Part shown: positions 7,440-14,548 of the stretch, piece by piece | Numbering within the stretch: the stretch's first letter is position 1 | Layout of the letters: each line of letters opens with the position of its first letter | NCBI GenBank assembly: GCA_018385425.1 | Contig: JAHBAA010000049.1 | Coordinates: 1-39,208 of the forward strand | DNA from: Acetatifactor sp. | Lineage (GTDB): Bacteria; Bacillota; Clostridia; Lachnospirales; Lachnospiraceae | DNA length: 39,208 bases | Direction of reading: 5' to 3' | Notes under the pieces: generated by a model | What the model was told of the DNA's origin: nothing | What the model saw: the letters and a program-made list of their open reading frames with translations, nothing else | Databases searched by the model: none | Position numbers and translations under genes: made by a program

Positions 7440-8123
7440 ATGGATTCTATTTTACAAATATTGGAAGAGAATCGGGACAAAGTCTATGGGGCTTTTCAGG
7501 GGAAACTGATCCCTACCGTGGAGCAGGAGACGATCATCGGAGTCCGTACGCCTGTCTTACGGAAACTGGCGAAGAAACTCCGCAGTGAGCCGGAGGGCGA
7601 GGCTTTTCTGCAGGAATTGCCGCATCGGTATTTTGATGAGAATCAGCTCCATGGCTTTCTGATCAGTGAGGAGAAGGATTTTGCCCGGTGCATGGAGGAA
7701 CTGGAACGGTTTCTGCCCTTTATTGACAACTGGGCAACCTGCGATCAGACCGCGCCGAAGGTGTTTCGAAAGCACAGGAAGGAGCTGCTTCCTTATATCA
7801 GGAGGTGGCTTGGAGCGGAGCATACCTACACGGTCCGTTTTGCTGTCGGAATGCTGATGACGCACTATCTGGACGAGGATTTCAGGGACGAGTATTTGAA
7901 CTGGGCGGCAGAGATCCATTCCGAAGAGTATTACGTCAACATGGAGATCGCCTGGTATTTTGCCACAGCCCTGGCTAAGCAGTGGGATGCCGCGATCCTT
8001 TTGCTGGAGGATGGTCGACTGGATCAGTGGGTGCACAATCGCACCATCCGGAAGGCCGTAGAGAGTTATCGGATTACTGCAGAACAAAAGGCGTATCTGA
8101 AGAAACTGGTGAGAAAGAAGTAG
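7440..8123 (+). CDS. AlkD-family DNA alkylation repair protein
   Basis: A 227-residue all-helical (HEAT-like) DNA glycosylase of the AlkD type, which removes N3- and N7-alkylated bases without flipping them into a pocket. The family pattern is clear: KLIPTVEQETIIGVRTPVLRK near the start, DNWATCDQ holding the Trp and Asp that match Trp109 and Asp113 of Bacillus cereus AlkD, and TVRFAVGMLM holding the conserved Arg. The ATG at 7440 is chosen because AGGGGGA lies about 6 bases upstream and the protein then starts where relatives start. Earlier in-frame ATGs at 7377 and 7404 would add a non-conserved leader. It stands alone, followed after 70 bases by a small membrane protein. Confidence 0.88.
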   Translation: MDSILQILEENRDKVYGAFQGKLIPTVEQETIIGVRTPVLRKLAKKLRSEPEGEAFLQELPHRYFDENQLHGFLISEEKDFARCMEELERFLPFIDNWATCDQTAPKVFRKHRKELLPYIRRWLGAEHTYTVRFAVGMLMTHYLDEDFRDEYLNWAAEIHSEEYYVNMEIAWYFATALAKQWDAAILLLEDGRLDQWVHNRTIRKAVESYRITAEQKAYLKKLVRKK

Positions 8124-8193
8124 TTAGTGGCCACCGGGGACACACAAGGAGCCAAAAACACCGTCCCCAATGGCTCGAAAGGAGAAAAAGAGT

Positions 8194-8484
8194 ATGAGAG
8201 AATTTGGACTGTCGATGATCGCGTTTGTGATACTGTGTTTGCCCATGTTTGGCCTTCTGATCGGTGTACGGAGGAACAAAAAGCGCGGAGAGGAGATCAG
8301 GCGTCAGATGGATGAGGAAGAGAAAGAGGCGCAGGAAAGAGGGGGAATCTCTTCGCTGTATTACAAGCGTTCGGACAAGAGGGCGTTCAAGAGGATCTAT
8401 GGGCTTCCCATGATCATTGGCTTCCTTGCGGCATTGGTGCTGTTGTGTGTCTTTTTTGCGCTGATACTGAATGGGAAGATTTAG
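8194..8484 (+). CDS. small membrane protein, two predicted helices
   Basis: A 96-residue protein with a hydrophobic helix at about 6-25 (MIAFVILCLPMFGLLIGV region), a very charged middle rich in Lys, Arg and Glu (27-66), and a second hydrophobic helix at about 70-92. The ATG at 8194 has AAAGGAG 9 bases upstream; an in-frame ATG 24 bases earlier lacks a site. There is no signal for cleavage and no known family. The charged loop between two helices resembles small membrane scaffold or stress proteins, but nothing specific can be said. It ends just before a strong hairpin shared with the opposing tRNA gene. Confidence 0.6.
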   Translation: MREFGLSMIAFVILCLPMFGLLIGVRRNKKRGEEIRRQMDEEEKEAQERGGISSLYYKRSDKRAFKRIYGLPMIIGFLAALVLLCVFFALILNGKI

Positions 8485-8504
8485 AAAATGTAGCTGTGCC
8501 CCGA

Positions 8505-8546
8505 ATACACAAAAAGGACATCCACTTGGATGTCCTTTTTGTGTAT
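8505..8546. terminator. bidirectional intrinsic terminator
   Basis: A perfect 19-base-pair stem with a 4-base ACTT loop. The arms carry A- and T-runs (CACAAAAAGG / CCTTTTTGTG), so either strand gives a U-rich 3' arm. It lies between the small membrane protein gene (+) and the tRNA-Gly gene (-) and can end both transcripts. Confidence 0.85.
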
Positions 8547-8551
8547 CAGCG

Positions 8552-8623
<72 letters not shown>

Positions 8624-8645
8624 ATATGTGTTGTGAACAAAATGT

Positions 8646-8674
8646 ATGATACTATAAGTGAAAAGAAATGTCAA
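8646..8674 (-). promoter_or_regulatory. promoter for tRNA-Gly
   Basis: On the minus strand a consensus TTGACA (8669-8674) and TATCAT (8646-8651) are separated by 17 bases. They end about 23 bases before the tRNA, as expected for a strong stable-RNA promoter. Confidence 0.75.
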
Positions 8675-8679
8675 CAGTT

Positions 8680-9120
8680 AATTCCATCATTTTTTTGAAA
8701 GGGTTCAGGGGAGTATTTCATCGGGATTCAATGATTTGAGCAGTTTGTTGCCTGTATCTGCCACAAAACGAGACTAAATCAGAGGTTTCGATGTTTTTTA
8801 TTTTCTGAAATTTTGTTTCCTCGGTGGTTTTACATCGAGATTCTATTATTATTGATTTCCGATGATAGAGAGAACATCGAAACAAGTGACATTCCGATCA
8901 ATTGTTGATTTTAGGCTCCATTTATAGAATTAATTCGTAGGAAATCATCGATCTTTTGAAAAAACAAATTTTTTGAGGTCGCTCCTCACATCGAATAGAC
9001 GATGAATGCTCTATTGCGATGGGAATGTCGAAAACAGGATGTTTGCCGTGAGGTCATCTATGTCGAAGAGAGATAGAACGCGATGGGATAGAGACTGACA
9101 CCCGGTCATATAAATTTCAG
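8680..9120. other. gene-free AT-rich spacer with recurrent CATCGA words
   Basis: No convincing coding frame is present. TCGATG or CATCGA occurs at 8788, 8833, 8875, 8946 and 8989, with near matches (CCGATG, GCGATGGG, TGTCGAA) between and after them. Chance would give well under one such exact hexamer in this length. The same word recurs in the 34.2-35.6 kb AT-rich region. Their function is unknown. Confidence 0.45.
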
Positions 9121-9138
9121 GAATATTTTAAAATATTC
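9121..9138. promoter_or_regulatory. 18-base perfect palindrome before the beta-CASP gene
   Basis: GAATATTTTAAAATATTC is a perfect dyad without a loop. It overlaps the -35 side of a possible promoter with TATGAT at 9159-9164. It could be an operator for a homodimeric repressor. A chance AT-rich palindrome is less likely but possible. Confidence 0.4.
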
Positions 9139-9225
9139 ATGTACCATGAGGGGAAAAGTATGATAAGATAGAAAGAGATAATGAGGTAAAATCACGATCA
9201 GAAGGGATCGCAGGAGGGAGAGCCT

Positions 9226-10821
9226 ATGAAACTGATATTTGTTGGGGCGGACCACGAAGTGACCGGCAGCTGTCACTATCTTTCGGTGGGAGAGAAACAT
9301 ATTCTGGTGGATTACGGTATGGAGCAGGGGGTGAATACCTTTGAGAATGTACCGCTGCCCGTTCCGGAGGCAAGGATCGATTATGTGTTCCTGACCCATG
9401 CCCACGTGGATCATTCCGGGCTGCTGCCACTTTTGTATGCGAGAGGCTTCCGGGGGCAGGTGTATACCACAGACGCAACTGCGGATCTGTGCAGTATTAT
9501 GCTCCGTGACTGTGCCCATATCCAGATGATGGAGGCTGAGTGGAAGAGCCGAAAAGCGAAGAGAAGCGGTGACCAGCAGCCTGCAGAGCCGCTCTATACC
9601 ATGGAAGATGCGGAAGGGGTGATCAAGCGGATCGTCCCCTGCCATTATAATACAGAGATTCAGGTCTGTGATGAGGTGAGGATCCGGTTTACGGATGTGG
9701 GGCATCTGCTGGGCTCTGCAAGTATTGAGGTCTGGCTGAAAGAGGACAACGTGGAGAAGAAGATCGTGTTCTCCGGTGACCTGGGAAATTACAGACAGCC
9801 GATTCTGCGGGATCCCCAGTATACTTCCAGGGCGGATTATGTGGTGATGGAATCCACCTACGGTGACCGTCTGCACAGCAAGGAACGCCCGGATTATGTG
9901 AGGGAACTGACCCAGATTCTGCAGGAGACTTTTGACCGGGGCGGTAATGTGGTGATTCCTTCTTTTGCGGTAGGAAGGACCCAAGAGATGCTTTATTTTC
10001 TCCGCAAGATCAAGGTAGAGAAGCTGGTGCACGGGCATGAGGATTTCCCGGTCTATGTGGACAGTCCGCTGGCTGTGGAAGCCACGGAGATCTTCAACCG
10101 GAACCGGTATGAGTGCTTTGATGAGGAGGCCATGGAGATGGTTCGGGAGGGAATCAACCCCATCGCCTTCGGCGGACTGAAGCTTGCCATCACCAGTGAA
10201 GAATCCAAGAATATCAATTTTGACGATACGCCCAAGGTGATCATCTCTGCCTCCGGTATGTGTGAGGCCGGACGTATCAGACACCATCTGAAGCATAATC
10301 TCTGGAGACCGGAGTGTACGGTTCTTTTCGTGGGCTATCAGTCTGTGGGGACTCTGGGCCGTTCCATCGTGGAGGGAGCCAAGGAGGTCAGACTGTTCGG
10401 AGAATCGATCCAGGTGAATGCCCGGATCAGAACGCTGACCGGTATGAGCGGTCATGCGGACAAGGACGGACTGATCTGCTGGATCCGGAAATTTGAGGAA
10501 AAGCCGAAGAAGGTGTTTGTGGTACACGGCGAGGACAGCGTGTGCATGAACTTCGCCGAGTGCCTGAAGATCGAGTACGGTCAGAGAGCGTATGCTCCCT
10601 ACAGCGGGACTGTGTTTGACTTGACCAGCGGAAAGCTGGAATACGAGGCTGTTCCGGTACCTGTGAAGAAGAAAGCGAAGGTTGCAAGCGGTGCCTTTGC
10701 AAGGCTTCTGGCTTCTGCCCAGAGGCTGCTTGCGCTGGTGCAGAAGAAGGATGGCATGGCAAACAAGGATATGGCAAAGTTTGCAGACCAGATCAATTCC
10801 CTCTGCGACAAGTGGGAATAA
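9226..10821 (+). CDS. beta-CASP metallo-beta-lactamase ribonuclease-like protein
   Basis: A 531-residue metallo-beta-lactamase protein of the beta-CASP (CPSF73-like) group, enzymes that cut RNA with two zinc ions. Motif 2 is THAHVDHSG (57-65), later zinc ligands lie in DVGHLLGSAS and FSGDLGN, and the beta-CASP cap shows MESTYGDR, the VIISASGMCEAGRI region and MSGHADKDG near 405-413. The last about 80 residues are a basic, alanine- and lysine-rich extension beyond the usual end (KKKAKVASGAF onward) that may contact RNA. The ATG follows a GGAGGGAG site. It is not RNase J, which has a different domain order. The next gene, thyX, starts 49 bases downstream, so the three genes to folA may share a transcript. 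Confidence 0.88.
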   Translation: MKLIFVGADHEVTGSCHYLSVGEKHILVDYGMEQGVNTFENVPLPVPEARIDYVFLTHAHVDHSGLLPLLYARGFRGQVYTTDATADLCSIMLRDCAHIQMMEAEWKSRKAKRSGDQQPAEPLYTMEDAEGVIKRIVPCHYNTEIQVCDEVRIRFTDVGHLLGSASIEVWLKEDNVEKKIVFSGDLGNYRQPILRDPQYTSRADYVVMESTYGDRLHSKERPDYVRELTQILQETFDRGGNVVIPSFAVGRTQEMLYFLRKIKVEKLVHGHEDFPVYVDSPLAVEATEIFNRNRYECFDEEAMEMVREGINPIAFGGLKLAITSEESKNINFDDTPKVIISASGMCEAGRIRHHLKHNLWRPECTVLFVGYQSVGTLGRSIVEGAKEVRLFGESIQVNARIRTLTGMSGHADKDGLICWIRKFEEKPKKVFVVHGEDSVCMNFAECLKIEYGQRAYAPYSGTVFDLTSGKLEYEAVPVPVKKKAKVASGAFARLLASAQRLLALVQKKDGMANKDMAKFADQINSLCDKWE

Positions 10822-10870
10822 TTGACGTTAGTGATAAGGAAAGGAGCCGCGAAGCGGCAAGTGAAATCAT

Positions 10871-11554
10871 ATGGGTAAGATCATCATACAGCAGGAGACC
10901 ACGGTGGATCCCATCAGTCTGATCGGAAGAGAGGCCGGGGTCTGCTGGGGGGCGGATATCGCCAATCAGGAGAAGAATTATAAGCGCGGAATGGATTGTC
11001 TGACCTCCGGACATGGCAGAACCTGGGAATATCCCCAGGTGTACATGGTGCTGGACGGGTATTCTGCCAGAGTGATCCGGGAGTTTTACACCCATATCGG
11101 CGGAGGACCGACCAGACTGCAGGCTTCCACCAGATATATCAATTACCAGAAGGGCTTCCCCTATGTGATCCCGCCTAAGATCGCCGCGGACGAGGAGGCA
11201 AAGGCAATCTATTGTCATACCATGGATGAGATTCTGACCGGTATGCAGAAGCTGGAGGAGAAGGGTCTGCCCAGAGAGGATATCGGTATGTTGCTTCCTC
11301 TGGGAATGGAGACGAAGGTGGTGTTCCGCACCAATCTGCGCAACCTGATCGACATGGCGCATCAGAGAATGTGCACCAGAGCTTACTGGGAATACAGGGC
11401 GCTGATGAACGATATGGTACAGGCACTGTCCGGGTATTCGCAGGAGTGGAAGTATCTGACGGAGCACTATTTTGTACCCAAGTGCGAGGTCACCGGTTTC
11501 TGTACCGAGGCAAAATGCTGCGGCAGAAAGCCAAAGAAGGAGAACGAGGCATAA
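10871..11554 (+). CDS. thyX: FAD-dependent thymidylate synthase (divergent ThyX)
   Basis: A 227-residue ThyX-type enzyme that makes dTMP from dUMP using methylene-tetrahydrofolate, FAD and NADPH. The second half shows the family pattern LLPLGMETKVVFRTNLRNL and MCTRAYWEYRALMNDM (167-182). The usual RHRx7S signature is altered to YTHIGGGPTRLQASTRY (73-89): His75 and Ser86 remain but both arginines of RHR are gone. The C-terminus adds a cysteine cluster (Cys205, 211, 216, 217) that may bind a metal. The ATG follows AAAGGAGC with a longer-than-usual gap. folA follows after 36 bases. The family call is good; whether the variant signature keeps full activity is not visible from sequence. Confidence 0.85.
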   Translation: MGKIIIQQETTVDPISLIGREAGVCWGADIANQEKNYKRGMDCLTSGHGRTWEYPQVYMVLDGYSARVIREFYTHIGGGPTRLQASTRYINYQKGFPYVIPPKIAADEEAKAIYCHTMDEILTGMQKLEEKGLPREDIGMLLPLGMETKVVFRTNLRNLIDMAHQRMCTRAYWEYRALMNDMVQALSGYSQEWKYLTEHYFVPKCEVTGFCTEAKCCGRKPKKENEA

Positions 11555-11590
11555 TTTCACCGCAGGGTGACAGAGGATGAGAGGGACGGC

Positions 11591-12082
11591 ATGAATATTA
11601 TTGTGGCAGCAGATGAGCATTGGGCGATCGGCAACAAGGGAAAACTCCTTGTGAGTATCCCCAATGATATGAAACACTTCAGACAGGAGACGACAGGCAA
11701 GGTGATCGTATTGGGACATAAGACACTGCAGACCTTCCCCCAGGGAATGCCGCTGCAGAGTCGTACCAATATCATTCTCTCCAGAGACCGCAAGCTCACC
11801 GTGAAAGGGGCAAAGGTGGTGCATTCCGTGGAGGAGCTTTTGGAGGAACTGAAAGGATACCCCACCGAGGACGTATATGTGGTGGGCGGAGAGAGTGTCT
11901 ACAGGCAGCTCCTTCCATATTGTGATGTGGCCCATGTGACCAAGATCGAGCATCGGTATGAAGCGGATACGTTCTTCCCCGATCTGGATCGGGATCCGGA
12001 CTGGGAGATCACCGCGGACAGTGAGGAACAGACCTATTTTGACCTGGTATATACCTTTTTGAAGTACGAGAGAAAGAAGTAA
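11591..12082 (+). CDS. folA: dihydrofolate reductase
   Basis: A 163-residue DHFR that reduces dihydrofolate to tetrahydrofolate with NADPH. Seen are the start MNIIVAADEHWAIGNKGKL, the active-site acidic residue in SIPNDMKHF, the cofactor loop VLGHKTLQTFP, and VYVVGGESVYRQLLP with the Gly-Gly pair. The loop has LGHKT where most DHFRs have MGRKT, so the Arg that contacts the NADPH phosphate is His here. The ATG at 11591 has GAGAGGG 5 bases upstream; an in-frame ATG 24 bases earlier is weaker. It lies directly after thyX in the same direction. Since ThyX regenerates tetrahydrofolate rather than dihydrofolate, the pairing is of interest. Confidence 0.92.
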   Translation: MNIIVAADEHWAIGNKGKLLVSIPNDMKHFRQETTGKVIVLGHKTLQTFPQGMPLQSRTNIILSRDRKLTVKGAKVVHSVEELLEELKGYPTEDVYVVGGESVYRQLLPYCDVAHVTKIEHRYEADTFFPDLDRDPDWEITADSEEQTYFDLVYTFLKYERKK

Positions 12083-12133
12083 AAAGTCAGGGAAAAAAGG
12101 TACTGCTTTTGCGGTTTACCACAGAAAAGTATA

Positions 12134-12162
12134 TTGACTTTTTTCCGCAAAAGTATAATAAT
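12134..12162 (+). promoter_or_regulatory. promoter for ilvE
   Basis: TTGACT at 12134-12139 is followed after 17 bases by AATAAT (12157-12162), overlapping a TATAAT at 12154 with a shorter spacer. It lies about 40 bases before the ilvE start. Confidence 0.6.
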
Positions 12163-12200
12163 AAGTCAATAGAAAAAACCTAAGAAAGAAGGTACTTCGT

Positions 12201-13226
12201 ATGGAAAAGAAAAATATCGATTGGAGTAATCTTGGTTTCGGATACGTTCAGACTGACTACAGATATGTATCCAACTTTAAGGACGGTGCCTGGGATGACG
12301 GATGTCTGACCACGGATGCCAATATTGTGTTGAATGAGTGTGCAGGCGTGCTTCAGTACGCACAGACGATCTTTGAGGGTCTGAAGGCATACACTACAGA
12401 GGACGGTAAGATCGTGACCTTCCGTCCTGATCTGAATGCAGAGCGTATGATGGACTCCGCTGCCAGACTGGAGATGCCCGTATTTCCCAAGGAGAAGTTC
12501 ATTGATGCGGTGACCAAGGTTGTAGCAGCCAATGCGGCATATGTACCTCCTTTCGGAAGCGGTGCGACCCTGTATCTGCGCCCCTATATGTTTGGTTCCA
12601 ACCCCGTCATCGGTGTAAAGCCTGCTACAGAGTATCAGTTCAGATTGTTCTGTACTCCCGTAGGACCTTATTTCAAGGGCGGTGTAAAGCCTCTGACCAT
12701 CAAGGTAAGCGATTTTGATCGTGCGGCACCCAACGGTACCGGACATATCAAGGCAGGTTTGAACTATGCAATGAGCCTGCATGCAATCGTTACTGCGCAT
12801 GAGGAAGGCTTTGATGAGAATATGTATCTGGATTCCAAGACCCGCACCAAGGTGGAGGAGACCGGCGGCGCCAACTTCCTGTTCGTGACGAAGGACGGCA
12901 AGGTAGTGACTCCGAAGTCCTCCAGCATCCTTCCCTCCATCACCAGACGTTCTCTGCTCTATGTGGCAAAGGAGTATCTCGGCCTTGAAGTAGAGGAGAG
13001 AGAGGTTTACTTTGAGGAAGTCAAGGATTTCGCTGAGTGTGGTCTCTGCGGTACTGCTGCAGTGATTTCTCCTGTAGGTAAGATCGTAGACCATGGCAAG
13101 GAGATCTGTCTTCCCAGCGGCATGACCGAGATGGGACCTGTCACCAAGAAGCTGTATGAGACCCTGACCGGCATTCAGATGGGCAGAATCGAAGCACCCA
13201 AGGGTTGGATTCATGTAATTGAATAA
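12201..13226 (+). CDS. ilvE: branched-chain amino acid aminotransferase
   Basis: A 341-residue PLP enzyme of the long (eukaryote-like) BCAT form that interconverts Val, Leu and Ile with their keto acids. Visible motifs are YAQTIFEGLKAY (53-64), the arginine-rich FRPDLNAERM, LYLRPYMFGS and the PLP-binding Lys184 in GTGHIKAGLNYA. Later come VEETGGANFLFV and the phosphate-binding FAECGLCGTAAVISPV. Length and motifs are typical, with no truncation. GAAAGAAGG precedes the ATG. A promoter sits about 40 bases upstream, and a weak hairpin lies at 13255-13285, so the gene is probably transcribed alone or with partial read-through into the lipoprotein gene. Confidence 0.96.
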   Translation: MEKKNIDWSNLGFGYVQTDYRYVSNFKDGAWDDGCLTTDANIVLNECAGVLQYAQTIFEGLKAYTTEDGKIVTFRPDLNAERMMDSAARLEMPVFPKEKFIDAVTKVVAANAAYVPPFGSGATLYLRPYMFGSNPVIGVKPATEYQFRLFCTPVGPYFKGGVKPLTIKVSDFDRAAPNGTGHIKAGLNYAMSLHAIVTAHEEGFDENMYLDSKTRTKVEETGGANFLFVTKDGKVVTPKSSSILPSITRRSLLYVAKEYLGLEVEEREVYFEEVKDFAECGLCGTAAVISPVGKIVDHGKEICLPSGMTEMGPVTKKLYETLTGIQMGRIEAPKGWIHVIE

Positions 13227-13254
13227 TCAAGGGTTTCGACTGTTTTGACTGCAG

Positions 13255-13287
13255 AGCCCATATCTCCCGGATGGAGGTATGGGCTTT
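13255..13287 (+). terminator. weak hairpin after ilvE
   Basis: AGCCCATA (13255-13262) pairs with TATGGGCT (13278-13285), with extra CTCC/GGAG pairing inside. Only a short T-run follows, so termination would be partial. Confidence 0.4.
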
Positions 13288-13312
13288 GACTGGTTGTAAA
13301 GGAAAGTTTGAT

Positions 13313-14386
13313 ATGAGAATGAGTGGGGAAAAGAAAGCCGGCAGCAGGCGCGCGGTAGGCTGGATGCTTGTACTGTGTGTACTGCTGACCCTCTGCGGAT
13401 GCAGTATGGACCGAAAAGTGATATTTACCACAGGATTTCGTGAAGGTGAGATCTTTCGGATCGGCAATGTGGGCTGCTTTCAGCCGGAACTGATGGTGTA
13501 TCTGTCCTCTATGCAGGGCAGATACGAGAAAAACTTCGGCGAGGAAGTATGGACGATCACCCGCGGGGATCAGACCCTTGCGGAGAATGTGAAGGACACG
13601 GTGCTTGCCAGCATCGCACAGATGAAGTCCATGTACCTGCTGTCAAAGGAACATGATATAAAACTGGAGAAGGAAGAGGAGGAGAAGGTCAGTCTGATGG
13701 CCAAAACCTACTTTGACGCGCTGGGAGAGCAGGGACAGGAGTACCTGGGCATCACTTTGGAGGATCTGGAACAGCTGTATACAGAGTATTATCTGGCGGA
13801 CAAGGTGTATCAGAAAATCATCGCTGACGTGAATCCGGAGATCAGTGATGACGAGGCCAGAACCATCCTTCTGCAGACGATCTGGATTTATACCTGGCGA
13901 ACGGACAATACCGGCAATCGGGTGGAGTTTACCTCGGAGGAGAGGGATGCAGCCTACGCAGAGGCGGAGCGCATCTATGCCCTGGTGACAGAGCCGGGGG
14001 CGGATTTTGCCGGAATCGCAGCACTGGAGAGTGATGCGGAAGAGATCATCGGCGCCTATGGAAAAGGAGATATGGACGCCCGATTTGAGACGGTGGCATT
14101 CACATTGGAGAAAGGACAGATCAGTCCGATTACCGCCACCGGAGACGGTTACTGTATTATGAAGTGTATCAGTACCTTTGACAGGGATCAGACGGACATC
14201 AACAAGCAGCAGATCGTGGAACAGCGCAAGCTGGAGACCTTTGGTCAGGAGTACGATGCTTTCGTGGAGACGTTGACGAAACGGATCAATGCAAAGGCTT
14301 GGGAGCAGATCTCTTTAGAACCAGGCGCCGCGACAAATCTGCCTGATTTCTTCGCAATCTACGCGGAGAATATAGGAGAATTCTAA
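13313..14386 (+). CDS. PrsA/SurA-like peptidyl-prolyl isomerase lipoprotein
   Basis: A 357-residue exported foldase-type lipoprotein. The N-terminus is basic (RMSGEKKAGSRR), then hydrophobic (VGWMLVLCVLLT), then the lipobox LCGC, so the lipid-carrying cysteine is near residue 30. A SurA-N-like helical domain follows, then a parvulin-like region at about 185-295 with DFAGIAALESDAEEI and FETVAFTLEKGQISPI, the usual pattern of PpiC domains. The ATG at 13313 has AAAGGAAAG about 7 bases upstream; an ATG 42 bases earlier has none. It would help secreted proteins fold outside the membrane. It stands before htpG, another chaperone, but a CIRCE element and separate promoter lie between them. Confidence 0.85.
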   Translation: MRMSGEKKAGSRRAVGWMLVLCVLLTLCGCSMDRKVIFTTGFREGEIFRIGNVGCFQPELMVYLSSMQGRYEKNFGEEVWTITRGDQTLAENVKDTVLASIAQMKSMYLLSKEHDIKLEKEEEEKVSLMAKTYFDALGEQGQEYLGITLEDLEQLYTEYYLADKVYQKIIADVNPEISDDEARTILLQTIWIYTWRTDNTGNRVEFTSEERDAAYAEAERIYALVTEPGADFAGIAALESDAEEIIGAYGKGDMDARFETVAFTLEKGQISPITATGDGYCIMKCISTFDRDQTDINKQQIVEQRKLETFGQEYDAFVETLTKRINAKAWEQISLEPGAATNLPDFFAIYAENIGEF

Positions 14387-14412
14387 ACAAAAAATAAACA
14401 AAGTATTAATTA

Positions 14413-14439
14413 TTAGCACTCAAGCCTATTGAGTGCTAA
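14413..14439. promoter_or_regulatory. CIRCE element (HrcA operator)
   Basis: TTAGCACTC (14413-14421) and GAGTGCTAA (14431-14439) form the exact CIRCE inverted repeat with the standard 9-base spacer. HrcA binds this in heat-shock operons. It sits just upstream of the htpG promoter. Confidence 0.95.
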
Positions 14440-14446
14440 TTTGCTA

Positions 14447-14475
14447 TTGACTTTTCCTTCGAAGGGAATTAAACT
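14447..14475 (+). promoter_or_regulatory. promoter for htpG
   Basis: TTGACT (14447-14452) and TAAACT (14470-14475) are separated by 17 bases, starting 7 bases after the CIRCE element. HrcA bound there could block RNA polymerase. Confidence 0.5.
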
Positions 14476-14548
14476 GTTCCTTAGCGATGCGGAAAACATC
14501 ATTTTCAGCATGTTATTTTGAAAAAAAGAAGAAAGAAGGATAGGTATT

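Noticed and set aside
8700-9100. CRISPR array suggested by recurring CATCGA
   Set aside because: The repeats are only 6-8 bases, unevenly spaced and in both orientations, with no long repeat or cas gene.
9106-10527. 473-codon minus-strand frame opposite the beta-CASP gene
   Set aside because: The plus-strand gene has clear catalytic motifs; the antisense translation has none and looks like a shadow.
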